Source: an archaeon
GTDB lineage: Archaea > Methanobacteriota_B > Thermococci > Methanofastidiosales > NM3
NCBI GenBank assembly: GCA_004212155.1
Contig: RXIG01000013.1
Location: forward strand, 1 to 54,671
Length of the DNA stretch: 54,671 bases
Direction: 5' to 3'
The notes under the pieces are model-generated. The model ran no database searches. It worked only from the letters and a program-made list of their open reading frames with translations, and had not been told where the DNA came from. Position 1 is the first letter of the stretch, and every line of letters starts with the position of its first letter. Shown one piece after another: positions 1 to 8,760 of this stretch. The translations under genes were made by a program, and so were the position numbers.

Positions 1-464
1 ATACCCGCCTTAAGCGACGTGGGCACCACGTTCACGATCTTCTTGGCACCGCCTGTGAATGCCATGACCAAGAATATGATGGCCATTAATGCCTGCAGAG
101 CACACATTGCCTGTATGGCTTCAACCTTGCTAGCATCAGTCGCATATGTGGCAACAAAGGACATGTACAACGGTATGCCTGCGGTGATCCATCCAGCCAT
201 ACTCGGATCGCCGAAGCTGGTGTGCAACAGGTACATAAAGTTGTTGATAATGACCATAGTCAGACCGACTTCATAGCTGATGCCAAATGAAGCCTGCATA
301 GCTGCAATGACGCCCATAGGTACGACACAGAGAATAGCACCCTGGATAAAGTCCGGCCACTCCCACGGATAGTGGATGAAAGGCAGACGCAGGCGCAGAG
401 AACCGCCCCAGTAAGGCTGTTCCGACTCTCCGGGTTCTCTTTCTTTTCCTATATACCAACGCAT
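1..464 (-). CDS. Multi-spanning permease, paralogue 1 (partial, C-terminus beyond window)
   Basis: The reading frame is open from the ATG at 464 to the left edge, about 154 residues, so the C-terminal two thirds lie outside the window. It starts MRWYIGKEREPGESEQPYW and is nearly the same protein as the gene at 954-2423, including the segments ILCVVPMGVIAAMQAS and IINNFMYLLHTSFGDP. A run of G residues 9-10 bases before the ATG can serve as ribosome binding site. Hydrophobic segments and the GGAKK...VPTS.KAG stretch recall the UraA/SulP (NCS2-like) transporter fold, but the family call is tentative and the substrate is unknown. Its closeness to its neighbour indicates a tandem duplication. Confidence 0.7.
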   Translation of the reverse strand, partial: MRWYIGKEREPGESEQPYWGGSLRLRLPFIHYPWEWPDFIQGAILCVVPMGVIAAMQASFGISYEVGLTMVIINNFMYLLHTSFGDPSMAGWITAGIPLYMSFVATYATDASKVEAIQAMCALQALMAIIFLVMAFTGGAKKIVNVVPTSLKAG

Positions 465-953
465 AGTATTGTTTCCCCCCTATTATTTTTTCAGCTTAGT
501 GTATCTTCGCTTTTTTGCAAAGCTGACGATACGTAAATAGCTGATTAACGTGATTTCCTAATTCTACGTATATAAGCGTTTCGGTATATTTTTCTCTATA
601 TAAGGGTTATATGCATAATTATTATTTTACATTTTATTCTACTTATTTATTATTTCATGAATATATTTTTGTTATATGTGGCATTATATGATATTAATAT
701 ATATTATTCAATTATTTATAGAATTAAATTTATAATTTTTTATTAATTATAAAATTCTTATATGAATACATTATTAAGAATATTATTCATATTTATCGGA
801 TATTATTTTACAATTTGTAAACTTTGTCCCCCGACAAGACAGCCCTCATGCCCTTGTTTTAAAAAAGTTGTGTCAGGCATCCTACGATGTGTAAGAACCG
901 TCCCTATTATACCAAGGGAATGATTAATAAATAAGTAAAAATGAGAAGTATTT
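465..953. other. AT-rich intergenic stretch between the permease paralogues
   Basis: No credible gene. The region from about 490 to 830 is very AT-rich and holds an inverted repeat at 721-757 (TTTATAATT against AATTATAAA). The part next to 465 holds the promoter and an about 85-base leader of paralogue 1, with short self-complementary segments (GTATC/GATAC, GCTT/AAGC). The right end is the T-rich 3' flank of paralogue 2 on the minus strand. Confidence 0.6.
568..584 (-). promoter_or_regulatory. Promoter of permease paralogue 1
   Basis: On the minus strand a BRE-like CGAAAC precedes the TATA box GCTTATATAC. The expected transcription start lies near 549, leaving an about 85-base leader before the ATG at 464. 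The same CTTATATAC core is found before paralogue 2. Confidence 0.5.
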
Positions 954-2423
954 CTACTTCTCTGGAGTGACATTCTCTTCAGGAGTTTCTTCTTCTTGAA
1001 GCCTATCTGATTTCTTCTTCCCAGTTGTGCCCCATACAAGAGCAAGGTAGAAGAGGACACCCATGAGCAGAGCCCAGGTCGCACCACGTGTCGCGAGGAT
1101 ACCGCCAGTCATGCCTGCGATACCGCGCTCAATATTGGTCGTCACCATCTCCATGGCCAAATAGGTACAGAGGTACCCCTGAATGGCCATCGTGAGGCCG
1201 AAGCCGTATGGGAGTGCCGGTTTCACTGCGAGCACGATCGGGTAGACGAGCATGATGGATGCCATACCCCAGTACATGCCTGTTGCACCGCCCCAGTACG
1301 AGTAGAACTCTTCTGGTTTGGAGTTCTTGAACCTGTTGACGACAAGCGCCTGTCCTGCTGTCCACTGTGGACCGCATAGTGGCAGATATGGCCATATCAG
1401 TGCTTTTATCAGGTTGCGAATGCCGACCCAGAAGTTCGTCCTGTTGGGGTCGATGATGACGAGTTCGTCCTTTCGGGCATCGTTTGCCTCATCGATGATG
1501 GCCTGCGCGACAAGGATGTCGCCGAATGCAAGGATGTATGCAACGATAGCTGTAGAGATTGCACCCACAAACATCGATGCTGATGGCCACCCTATCACGA
1601 ATGGTGACATAGCGTTATAGGTTTCACTTACGTGGGGCACGAAGACCCATCCACTGTCGAAGACGCCCGTTGGTTGGGGCACCTCTCCAAGTGCGAGACC
1701 GATGATGTAGCCGATGATGAACGTCGGGGCGATACCATATTTAGCTATCCATGCGAACCATTTGTGTTCTTTTCTATAAGCAATAGCTCGAGGCGACCAC
1801 AAGATGAAGAACGATAGCACCACTGCGATTAAGAACGAGACCGATATGGGGCCGATTCCGAGTTCCGGCGACCACTTGGCGACGCCGTTTTGGATACCGT
1901 TGCTGTTGTTTTCCCACGTCCTGATGATGGCAGCGATACCTGCACCAAGCAGGATGCCAGCCTTGATGGATGTGGGAACAATTTCTGCAACTTTTTTTGC
2001 TCCACCACTAAATGCCATTCCAAGAAATAGTACTGCCATCAATAACTGCAATGCGCACAATGCTTGTATGGCCCCTGAATTAATACCGCTCCCAGGCGTG
2101 GCATAATCTGCTACGAACGCCATGTAGAGGGGTATACCCGACGTAATCCATCCCGCCAGCGTGGGATCACCAAAGCTGGTGTGCAATAAATACATAAAAT
2201 TGTTGATAATGACCATAGTGAGTCCCATTTCGTATGTCACGCCGAGGGATGCCTGCATTGCCGCGATAACACCCATTGGCACCACACAGAGGATGGCTCC
2301 TTCAACGAACTCAGGCCATTCCCACGGGTAGTGGATGAACGGAAGTCGAAGTCGCAACGAACCTCCCCAGTAAGGCTGTTCCGACTCTCCGGGTTCTCTT
2401 TCCTTACCGATATACCATCGCAT
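954..2423 (-). CDS. Multi-spanning permease, paralogue 2 (NCS2/SulP-like fold, tentative)
   Basis: A membrane protein of 489 residues with roughly a dozen hydrophobic segments, so a cytoplasmic-membrane transporter. The start at 2423 (MRWYIGKEREPG) is chosen over an upstream ATG at 2441 because AGGAGG lies six bases before it and because it matches paralogue 1. The segment KVAEIVPTSIKAGILLGAGI resembles the amphipathic half-helix region of UraA/SulP-type carriers; the later FGDILVAQAIIDEAND segment may be the equivalent of the family's second binding helix. The C-terminus is a charged Glu/Lys tail. A purine, pyrimidine or anion substrate would be typical of the fold, but nothing in the sequence fixes it. 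Convergent or co-transcribed partners are absent; it has its own promoter at 2489-2506. Confidence 0.65.
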   Translation of the reverse strand: MRWYIGKEREPGESEQPYWGGSLRLRLPFIHYPWEWPEFVEGAILCVVPMGVIAAMQASLGVTYEMGLTMVIINNFMYLLHTSFGDPTLAGWITSGIPLYMAFVADYATPGSGINSGAIQALCALQLLMAVLFLGMAFSGGAKKVAEIVPTSIKAGILLGAGIAAIIRTWENNSNGIQNGVAKWSPELGIGPISVSFLIAVVLSFFILWSPRAIAYRKEHKWFAWIAKYGIAPTFIIGYIIGLALGEVPQPTGVFDSGWVFVPHVSETYNAMSPFVIGWPSASMFVGAISTAIVAYILAFGDILVAQAIIDEANDARKDELVIIDPNRTNFWVGIRNLIKALIWPYLPLCGPQWTAGQALVVNRFKNSKPEEFYSYWGGATGMYWGMASIMLVYPIVLAVKPALPYGFGLTMAIQGYLCTYLAMEMVTTNIERGIAGMTGGILATRGATWALLMGVLFYLALVWGTTGKKKSDRLQEEETPEENVTPEK

Positions 2424-2488
2424 ATAATTCCTCCTATTCACGATCTGCCGTAATGTCGACAGAGGTGTAAAGCAACCTTTGAGGCGGC

Positions 2489-2506
2489 GTATATAAGATT
2501 TTTGGT
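2489..2506 (-). promoter_or_regulatory. Promoter of permease paralogue 2
   Basis: Minus-strand TATA box CTTATATAC preceded by the A-rich ACCAAAAAT. It would give a leader of about 40-50 bases ending in the AGGAGG site. It sits back to back with the promoter of the plus-strand gene at 2694. Confidence 0.5.
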
Positions 2507-2653
2507 AGATAATTTCTTAATTTGTCAAATTAAAGAATAATATTCATTAAGATTAAAGAATATTTATATTAAAATTACTATATGCATATTAATGGAGAAT
2601 ATTATTATTTTCTTTCTCAACCATATCATAAAAACAACATAAAAAATATTATA

Positions 2654-2665
2654 AGTATATATTAA
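2654..2665 (+). promoter_or_regulatory. Promoter of the exported protein gene at 2694
   Basis: TATA-like AGTATATATTAA about 30 bases before the expected start of transcription, followed by a very short leader with GGTGGTG before the ATG at 2694. Confidence 0.45.
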
Positions 2666-2693
2666 TACTACATTTCATATTTGGTGGTGTAAG

Positions 2694-3602
2694 ATGCACA
2701 GCAAACACATTGTATCCCTCGTACTGCTCATCATGGTCATCGCTACGTTGCCCGTAAGCATTGCCCAGGAAGATGTAGACGTACTCTTTGACCTCTCTAA
2801 AGAGCATGATGCGACATATGGCAATCCTATCGTACAGTCGGATAGGTTATGCTCCTCCCTTGCCGATGACGGCATAACGTATGGATTCATTGAAGAAGAT
2901 GAAACTCTGTCCCTCGCATCTCTTGTCCGCGCCCGTATCCTGGTCATATGGGACCCGGATGAGATGTATTCATCTGAGGAAATGGAGGCGGTACGCGCTT
3001 TCGTTGAGCAGGGGGGCGTACTCATATTTGCCGGCACGTCGTTTTTCGACACGCCTTCAATGGTATTTGACAACATCAACGAGCTTTTGGACCCATTTGG
3101 CATCCAGATGGTCCATGAACGCGTCATTGACCGGACGAACTTCGTAGGATGCCATTGCGGCACGACGCCTGTTGCCACCGTATTCGCACCCGACAGCTAC
3201 TTCTACAACATCGAGGAGATCGCTTTGAGCCACTCGTGCTACCTGGAAGTAGAAGAGAACGTGACCGTCCTCGTGAAGGGGGACGATGACGCATTTGTTG
3301 ACAAGAACAATAATGAGGTCCATGACGAAGACGAACCGCAAGGCGACATCCCACTCATTGCTCAAACTGTGTATGGAGAAGGGAAGGTAATAGTGCTCCC
3401 TACTGAAAAGACGTTTGAGCGCATCTCGATTGGCAGGAAGGACAACATGAAGTTTGCTGTAAATCTCTTTGGTGACCTTGTTTCGGGCAGCCGCCCCACA
3501 GAGGAATCGTCGATCCCGATTCCATATGTGGTCGCCGGTATAGCTGTCATCGCGGTCTGTGGAGGGGCGGTGGTCATCTTCATGAGGCGCCATCAGAAAT
3601 AA
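2694..3602 (+). CDS. Exported, membrane-anchored protein with a GATase1-like (DUF4350-like) domain
   Basis: 302 residues. An N-terminal signal sequence (about residues 1-24, ending near SIAQE) and a C-terminal hydrophobic anchor (about 276-295) followed by RRHQK show a protein held on the outer face of the membrane. The body begins VDVLFDLSKEHDATYGNP and contains ARILVIWDPDEMYSSEE and FVEQGGVLIFAGTSFFD, the strand pattern of class I glutamine-amidotransferase-like folds such as DUF4350, in which catalysis is often lost; no clear Cys-His-Glu triad is visible. A short acidic stretch (DDDAFVDKNNNEVHDEDE) could bind Ca2+. GGTGGTG stands before the ATG. The last 23 bases overlap the convergent deacetylase gene. 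The function is unknown. Confidence 0.6.
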   Translation: MHSKHIVSLVLLIMVIATLPVSIAQEDVDVLFDLSKEHDATYGNPIVQSDRLCSSLADDGITYGFIEEDETLSLASLVRARILVIWDPDEMYSSEEMEAVRAFVEQGGVLIFAGTSFFDTPSMVFDNINELLDPFGIQMVHERVIDRTNFVGCHCGTTPVATVFAPDSYFYNIEEIALSHSCYLEVEENVTVLVKGDDDAFVDKNNNEVHDEDEPQGDIPLIAQTVYGEGKVIVLPTEKTFERISIGRKDNMKFAVNLFGDLVSGSRPTEESSIPIPYVVAGIAVIAVCGGAVVIFMRRHQK

Positions 3603-4452
3603 GCAATTCGTAGGCCTCTGCGAGGGTGACATACTCGACGTTCTTGTCGTGAAGGTATTCGAGGAAGGCGACGAGGCGCTGATACGTATGTGGTCCACAT
3701 GATTCCTCGATAGCCCCGTATTCTTCGGGAAGGTCGAAGTTGCATAGCTCCCAGGGGTGAAGTCCTATGACGACGATTGTTTCTGGGCGGTCATTTTGCA
3801 TATTGATGACATGTTCGAACGGTATGCTCCACTCCGTATCATGATAGTAGAATGGATAAAAGTAGTCCGGTGCGTTCGATGCTGGTATGCGAAGCATATT
3901 CATGTCCCCAACTTCAGTCCAATCGTCCCAGGAAGGATGGTACGGGTAACTATCGCCTTGATAACACGAGGCTTCCACCGTGTATCCCAAGCCTTCAAGT
4001 ATGCGTATGACTTCGGTGTCGCACGAATGCCCAGGGGCACGAAATGATGTCGGTTTGCTTCCCGTCACTGATGCAATGATGGCTGTCGCCTCTTCGATGC
4101 GTTCGACCTTTTCCTGATATCCAAGCGATGAGAGCGCGACATCATGGTACATGCCGTGGCACCCCACCTCATGGTCGTATGCGATCTGTTGCACTACGTC
4201 TGGATAATTCTCTGCTACATGACCTGTTACAAGGAATGTGGCGCGTACGCCGTGTTCCTCGAACAGTGATAGAAGCAGGGGTATTCCCTTCTCGATGCCC
4301 GAGCTGCCCTCAAGCAGCGGCGGCACGTCTCGTTCGGTATCGATGGTGAACACGACGTAGATGGGATCTGGTTCATTGACCCCGGAGGCGAACGCAAGTA
4401 GCACGCCTGCGACGACAAGCACCGCAATCACTACTGCATGCGACCGTTTCAT
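3580..4452 (-). CDS. Polysaccharide deacetylase (NodB family), exported
   Basis: 290 residues. After a signal/anchor segment (about residues 4-24) comes a NodB domain: TIDTE near the start carries the metal-binding Asp position, GCHGMYH gives the histidine pair, RAPGHS matches the third conserved motif, and GLHPWEL the late histidine. Members remove N-acetyl or related groups from sugars, so an action on the cell-surface glycan or glycoprotein coat is likely. The ATG at 4452 overlaps the stop of the peptidase gene (ATGA) and has GGAGG before it, so the two are co-translated. An in-frame start 15 bases earlier exists but is less well placed. Confidence 0.8.
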   Translation of the reverse strand: MKRSHAVVIAVLVVAGVLLAFASGVNEPDPIYVVFTIDTERDVPPLLEGSSGIEKGIPLLLSLFEEHGVRATFLVTGHVAENYPDVVQQIAYDHEVGCHGMYHDVALSSLGYQEKVERIEEATAIIASVTGSKPTSFRAPGHSCDTEVIRILEGLGYTVEASCYQGDSYPYHPSWDDWTEVGDMNMLRIPASNAPDYFYPFYYHDTEWSIPFEHVINMQNDRPETIVVIGLHPWELCNFDLPEEYGAIEESCGPHTYQRLVAFLEYLHDKNVEYVTLAEAYELLISDGAS

Positions 4453-6215
4453 GACCTCTTCCTCCACAACAAGGCGATTACGATGGCCGCGACAAGCCCG
4501 ATGGGCGCATATGGCAGTGGCAGGCGCTTTTCGTCTGTTGAAAAGGAACCTGTATTGTTCTCTTCGTTCGATTCGACGATCCTGTCGCGAGGATCAAGCA
4601 CGTATGAGACGGGAGCACTCTGCACGTTCATCTCTAGGGGGGGCATGCCAGTTACCGTCATGGTCGACCCGTCTTCCAAGGTCACACACGCCTCGACGGG
4701 CAACACCATTACCTTGTTCGTAGGTTCGATAATCGCTGTCCCATCATCATACGTAGCTTCATATGCTATTATATCGGGCAATGAATCGCTTCTTAATAAT
4801 ACATCGAAGAAAGTATCGAGTTCCTTTTCGGGAATTCTGGTCATGAATTCGTTCTCAAACGTTGCAACATCGATGATGCCAAAAGTGTGTTTGTTGTAGA
4901 TGTCAGAGAGCGCATCGTAGAACTCATCAGACCCTACCGTCCATCTGAGCATGTCAAGCACGAGGGGGCCTTTCCAATATGCCATTACCATGTACTCGTA
5001 ATCGCTACCATACTCTTCTAGCGATCTGTCGATGATGTCAGAGATACCTTCTTTTCGCGCTCGATCGTACGGATCACGAAGATAGTTCTCATAATACGAA
5101 GTTCCGATCAGATCGCCATGCTCCTCAAAATATGCGAGTGTCGAGAGCTGAGCAAGGGACTCATCTATGAATGAATGGCATACCTGATCGTTACCCACGA
5201 CGCCATACCACCACTGGTGAGCGACCTCATGGGCGATGATCACCTCAAATATCATATCATGGGGCGATGTATAATACTGTTGGTCGACGAAGATGAGGTG
5301 GGGGTACTCCATGCCCGCAGCACCCAGGTGTGTTTCGGCGATCGAGAAGGTGTCATAAGGGTATGGGCCGAATATGTCCTCATAAACATACATCGCTTGT
5401 CTGGCCAGCTCGCACGCACGCACTCCTCCCTCCTCATGCCCGGGGAGATAGTACGAACGTATCGTCGTGGCACCGTGCTGCAGCGTGGCGACCTCATACC
5501 GCTCCGAGCAGCTAAAGGCAAAATCCCTCGTGTCCGGCGCTACATAGGTCGTGGTGAATGTGGATTCTCCCACGTCCTCGTCGATTGGTGTACCTGTCGA
5601 GGCGACCGTCCATCCCGTAGGCGCTGTGATGGAAACGCTCCATTGCGCAGATTCGGAATAAAACGGGTCCCCTCGCGCTGTATAGGGATGTCGGACCCAT
5701 CCCCCTTCTTTATAGGGGCAGACGAGTGGCAGGCAGTTGCCTGCGTATATAATGCCATCATGATATCCGAATCTATGAGTGAGGTGAGGCACTTTAATAT
5801 CGAAGTTGAGTTCGATGTTGACAGATTCTCCTGGCGTGAGGGGATCTGTGAGATCGATCCTGAGGAATGTGTCATCTACGACCTCGTACGTCCGGTCGAT
5901 GACATCGACCGTTATGTATCCAGGGTCAAACCCCTCCGGGTATGATACGCTGGCCGGTGCGATGAGCGGCGCCTCCCCTTCCTCATCAAATGCGTTGGGA
6001 TAGAGCGTAAGGTAGAGTGAATCCAGGGCAATGAGTTCTCTATTACAATATATTATAGTAGAAGTGCCCTTTATGGCGTGTCGTTCAGGATCGACCTCCA
6101 ACGTTACCTCATAGTGCGTTGATGATGGGGCATCATACGCTGCATATGCCATCGTCGGGGCGATTGCCACGATCAGCATGACGATTATCATGAGGGTTCG
6201 TGTGCCTGACATCAT
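4449..6215 (-). CDS. M1-family (gluzincin) aminopeptidase-like metallopeptidase, membrane-anchored
   Basis: 588 residues. A signal peptide (about 1-25, ending TMAYAA) and a C-terminal transmembrane helix followed by WRKRS place the catalytic part outside the cell. The zinc site is complete: HEVAHQWW at residues 329-336 and, after 18 residues, the third ligand Glu352 in DESLAQ; GAAGMEYP is the equivalent of the GAMEN exopeptidase motif. The N-terminal beta domain (about 30-240) is typical for M1. It probably trims peptides from outside for uptake or works on surface proteins. A TATA box at 6233-6245 puts transcription start about at the ATG, so the message is probably leaderless. Confidence 0.88.
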   Translation of the reverse strand: MMSGTRTLMIIVMLIVAIAPTMAYAAYDAPSSTHYEVTLEVDPERHAIKGTSTIIYCNRELIALDSLYLTLYPNAFDEEGEAPLIAPASVSYPEGFDPGYITVDVIDRTYEVVDDTFLRIDLTDPLTPGESVNIELNFDIKVPHLTHRFGYHDGIIYAGNCLPLVCPYKEGGWVRHPYTARGDPFYSESAQWSVSITAPTGWTVASTGTPIDEDVGESTFTTTYVAPDTRDFAFSCSERYEVATLQHGATTIRSYYLPGHEEGGVRACELARQAMYVYEDIFGPYPYDTFSIAETHLGAAGMEYPHLIFVDQQYYTSPHDMIFEVIIAHEVAHQWWYGVVGNDQVCHSFIDESLAQLSTLAYFEEHGDLIGTSYYENYLRDPYDRARKEGISDIIDRSLEEYGSDYEYMVMAYWKGPLVLDMLRWTVGSDEFYDALSDIYNKHTFGIIDVATFENEFMTRIPEKELDTFFDVLLRSDSLPDIIAYEATYDDGTAIIEPTNKVMVLPVEACVTLEDGSTMTVTGMPPLEMNVQSAPVSYVLDPRDRIVESNEENNTGSFSTDEKRLPLPYAPIGLVAAIVIALLWRKRS

Positions 6216-6562
6216 ACAATGCTTACCAATTGATTATTTATAAACTACATGGCCTGTCCGTCGGGCGTTGCACAAAAATTCCTATATTCTTTCTGTGCAT
6301 TGCACACAATGCATATTGGCGCGTATGCTGGATGCAATCTGACTTCTTCGATCTTTTCCTTACGTATTGGAAAATGTTTTTTACCATTTTACAGGCATCG
6401 TTCACATCATCTGCCACACAATGTCGCCCGGCGCGCATGTTAAGCACTTAAGATATGAACTAGATACATATGCATAAATTGTATGTGTAGGCTAATACGT
6501 ATAACAATTGAGGATATGCACGGCCCTATAGGCATGCATTATGTGTATTATTGCTTGGCGCT

Positions 6563-6578
6563 ACCTTGTGAACAAGGT
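6563..6578. promoter_or_regulatory. Perfect palindrome upstream of the RNase Z promoter
   Basis: ACCTTGT GA ACAAGGT, two seven-base arms around GA, lies about 13 bases upstream of the TATA-like AAATATTTTA. The position suits an operator for a dimeric regulator acting on the BRE/TATA region; a binding protein is not known. Confidence 0.35.
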
Positions 6579-6590
6579 TCATCATTGGGT

Positions 6591-6600
6591 AAATATTTTA
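6591..6600 (+). promoter_or_regulatory. Promoter of the RNase Z gene
   Basis: TATA-like AAATATTTTA centred about 27 bases before the ATG at 6624, which suggests a leaderless message, although GGTGG also lies just before the ATG. Confidence 0.45.
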
Positions 6601-6623
6601 TTGCATAATCGCTAAGGTGGCAT

Positions 6624-7499
6624 ATGCGCATAGTCTTTCTGGGCACGGCGAGCTCCAAACCCACCACCGATCGCAACGTGTCAAGCATCGCCCTGCACTA
6701 CCGCGGAGACATCGTCCTCTTCGATTGTGGCGAGGGAACGCAACGCCAGATGGTTCGCAGGGTCAAGCAGTCGCGGATATCCAAGATATGCGTTACGCAC
6801 TTCCATGGCGACCATTACCTCGGGATCCCTGGTCTTCTCATGACGATGTCGCTCAACGGCCGTAGACGTCCGCTCTACATATACGGGCCGCCAGGCACGG
6901 CCACGTTTCTCTCCCATCTCCTCCATTCCGGCTATATGGATGTTGGATTCGATGTGCGTGTCGAAGAGGTATACGATACGATGATACCGTGCAAAGGGTA
7001 CTCGATCAGGGTTTTTCCCGTTGACCACGGTGTCCCCGCAGTGGGATATGCATTCATCGAGGATACGCGCAGGGGCACCTTTGACAGAAAGAAGGCGCAT
7101 GAGTTTGGCATCCATGGTGAGATGTTCGCAGAGCTTGAAAAGAAAGGTGAGATTACCGTTGATGGCACGAAAGTAACGCTTCAGGATGTGACAGGCCCCC
7201 CCAAGAAAGGCAAGATCGTGACATATTCGGGCGATACGCGCCCTGTCTCATTCCCACCGGAGACCAAAGGATCATCCGTGCTCATCCACGAGGCCACGTT
7301 CATCTCTCCAGAGGACCGTGACGGCACGTATCATTCAACCGTCAAGGAAGCCTGCGAAGCAGCTCGTTCGATGGAAGCGCCCCTCCTTGTCCTCACACAC
7401 CTCAACTCACGTTACGAGCCGGAGCAACTACAGCGGGCGGCTGATGAGCATTGTGACGATGCCGTGGTCGCATATGACTTCCTGGAGATTGAGATATAA
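6624..7499 (+). CDS. rnz: Ribonuclease Z (tRNA 3' processing endonuclease)
   Basis: 291 residues, the usual length of the short-form tRNase Z. It is a metallo-beta-lactamase-fold enzyme that cuts tRNA precursors after the discriminator base. The start MRIVFLGTASSKPTTDRN is the family's N-terminus, CGEGTQRQM follows, THFHGDHYLGIPGL is the HxHxDH zinc motif, and SGDTRP, HEATF and LTHLNSRY are the later ligand motifs. Three of the five tRNA genes in this window (Ser and both Leu) have no encoded CCA, so a processing enzyme plus CCA addition is needed for them. Confidence 0.95.
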   Translation: MRIVFLGTASSKPTTDRNVSSIALHYRGDIVLFDCGEGTQRQMVRRVKQSRISKICVTHFHGDHYLGIPGLLMTMSLNGRRRPLYIYGPPGTATFLSHLLHSGYMDVGFDVRVEEVYDTMIPCKGYSIRVFPVDHGVPAVGYAFIEDTRRGTFDRKKAHEFGIHGEMFAELEKKGEITVDGTKVTLQDVTGPPKKGKIVTYSGDTRPVSFPPETKGSSVLIHEATFISPEDRDGTYHSTVKEACEAARSMEAPLLVLTHLNSRYEPEQLQRAADEHCDDAVVAYDFLEIEI

Positions 7500-7597
7500 T
7501 TATGCACGTCATGCAAACGATAGGAACGACGGATACACACCTCTGTGTTGTGCAATAATTTTATATATCACAGAGCGTTTTTTCTCATTACCAAAAA

Positions 7598-7607
7598 CTT
7601 TTTAAAT
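7598..7607 (+). promoter_or_regulatory. Main promoter of the ribosomal supercluster
   Basis: CCAAAAA followed by the TATA box CTTTTTAAAT. Transcription should start near 7630, about 115 bases before L3. The box is identical to promoter P2 of the Hdr operon at 38735-38744, suggesting a shared strong promoter type. Confidence 0.6.
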
Positions 7608-7629
7608 CACATGCCAAACATACGGTAGG

Positions 7630-7747
7630 CGCAAGAAATGGATAGGATTATCCATACCCTTATCGGGGATGTGGTGATGCATCATGTTCCCTGAGTTTAT
7701 CTGAAAAATGATTGTGTAGTATTTAGAAATAATGTGGAGGTAAGGCA
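7630..7747 (+). promoter_or_regulatory. Structured leader of the ribosomal operon
   Basis: A perfect hairpin at 7638-7655 (ATGGATA, loop GGAT, TATCCAT) is followed by a second foldable segment around the palindrome TGATGCATCA between GGGGA and TCCC. The ribosome site TGGAGG precedes the L3 start. Such leaders can be targets of ribosomal protein autoregulation; which protein would bind is unknown. Confidence 0.4.
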
Positions 7748-8758
7748 ATGGGAAGCAGTAGTGGTCATAAGCACAAACCAAGGTCAGGATCATTGGCCTA
7801 TACGCCCCGTAAGCGGGCAAAGAGTCCTCTGTCCAGGAATACGAGTTTCGGACAGTCCGATAAAGTCAAACTCTTAGGATTTCCGGGGTACAAGGCTGGC
7901 ATGACCCATGTGTTGAAGCTAGATGATAGGCCTCACGCCATCACGAAAAACAAGGAAATATTCGTTCCGGTTACTGTAATAGAGACACCTCCTGTAGTGC
8001 TTTGCGCGATACGTGGATACGAATCGACCAGAGATGGGGAGAGAGTTGTAAGTGAGGTATGGGCCCCTGAGGTTTCCAAGGACCTTGAGAGGATCATGTG
8101 CGTACCAAAAAAGAAGCACGATCTGGAGGCCTTTGAAAAGCTCATCTCAGAGGGCAAGGTCACGTCCATCAGGGCGCTTGTCCACACACAACCGCGTGTC
8201 ATCAAGATGAAGAAGAGACCAGAGCTCATGGAATATGCAATAGGCGGTTCATCGCTTTCCGAACAGTTCGATTACTGTAAGAACAACTTCGGAAAAGAGC
8301 TCAAGGTCCATGACGTCTTTGAGGATGGTAACTACATCGATGTGAGTGCTGTATCGAAGGGCAAGGGATTCCAGGGCCCCGTGAAGCGTTGGGGTGTAAA
8401 GATACAGAGCAGGAAGACCAACGATGCCCGGAGACACGTGGGATGTATCGGTCCGTGGAACCCCTCGCGTACGATGTGGACCGTGGCAATGGCCGGTCAG
8501 ATGGGATTCCATCAGCGCACCGAGTTCAACAAGCGTGTCTTGAGAGTGTACTCATTGAATGAGAAGGATATCACGCCAAAGGGTGGATTCATCCATTATG
8601 GCGTCCTTCGTTCTGATTATGTATTGGTGCGAGGCTCGGTCCCGGGACCGACGAAACGTGTGGTGCGATTGCGCGACTCCTTGAGGACGCCGATGCACGT
8701 ACCGAAGGGCAAGCCTCAGATTACCCACGTATCAATGGCATCGGCTCAGGGTGATTGA
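7748..8758 (+). CDS. rpl3: 50S ribosomal protein L3 (uL3)
   Basis: 336 residues, the archaeal length. It reaches into the peptidyl-transferase region of the large subunit and is needed early in assembly. The start MGSSSGHKHKPRSGSLAYTPRKRA is typical of archaeal L3, as are FPGYKAGMTHV and the later KGKGFQGPVKRWG core loop with QSRKTNDARRHVG. TGGAGG stands before the ATG. It is the first gene of the supercluster and is followed two bases later by L4. Confidence 0.97.
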   Translation: MGSSSGHKHKPRSGSLAYTPRKRAKSPLSRNTSFGQSDKVKLLGFPGYKAGMTHVLKLDDRPHAITKNKEIFVPVTVIETPPVVLCAIRGYESTRDGERVVSEVWAPEVSKDLERIMCVPKKKHDLEAFEKLISEGKVTSIRALVHTQPRVIKMKKRPELMEYAIGGSSLSEQFDYCKNNFGKELKVHDVFEDGNYIDVSAVSKGKGFQGPVKRWGVKIQSRKTNDARRHVGCIGPWNPSRTMWTVAMAGQMGFHQRTEFNKRVLRVYSLNEKDITPKGGFIHYGVLRSDYVLVRGSVPGPTKRVVRLRDSLRTPMHVPKGKPQITHVSMASAQGD

Positions 8759-8760
8759 AA

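Larger units (their letters stand above)
6216..6623. other. Intergenic stretch between the peptidase and RNase Z genes
   Basis: Short overlapping frames here have no recognisable content. The left end holds the minus-strand TATA box (6233-6245) of the peptidase gene; the right end holds a perfect palindrome at 6563-6578 and the TATA box of the RNase Z gene. Nothing else is recognisable. Confidence 0.6.

Noticed and set aside
6200-6451. Overlapping short frames on both strands between peptidase and RNase Z
   Set aside because: Low-complexity products without a ribosome site; promoters explain the region better.
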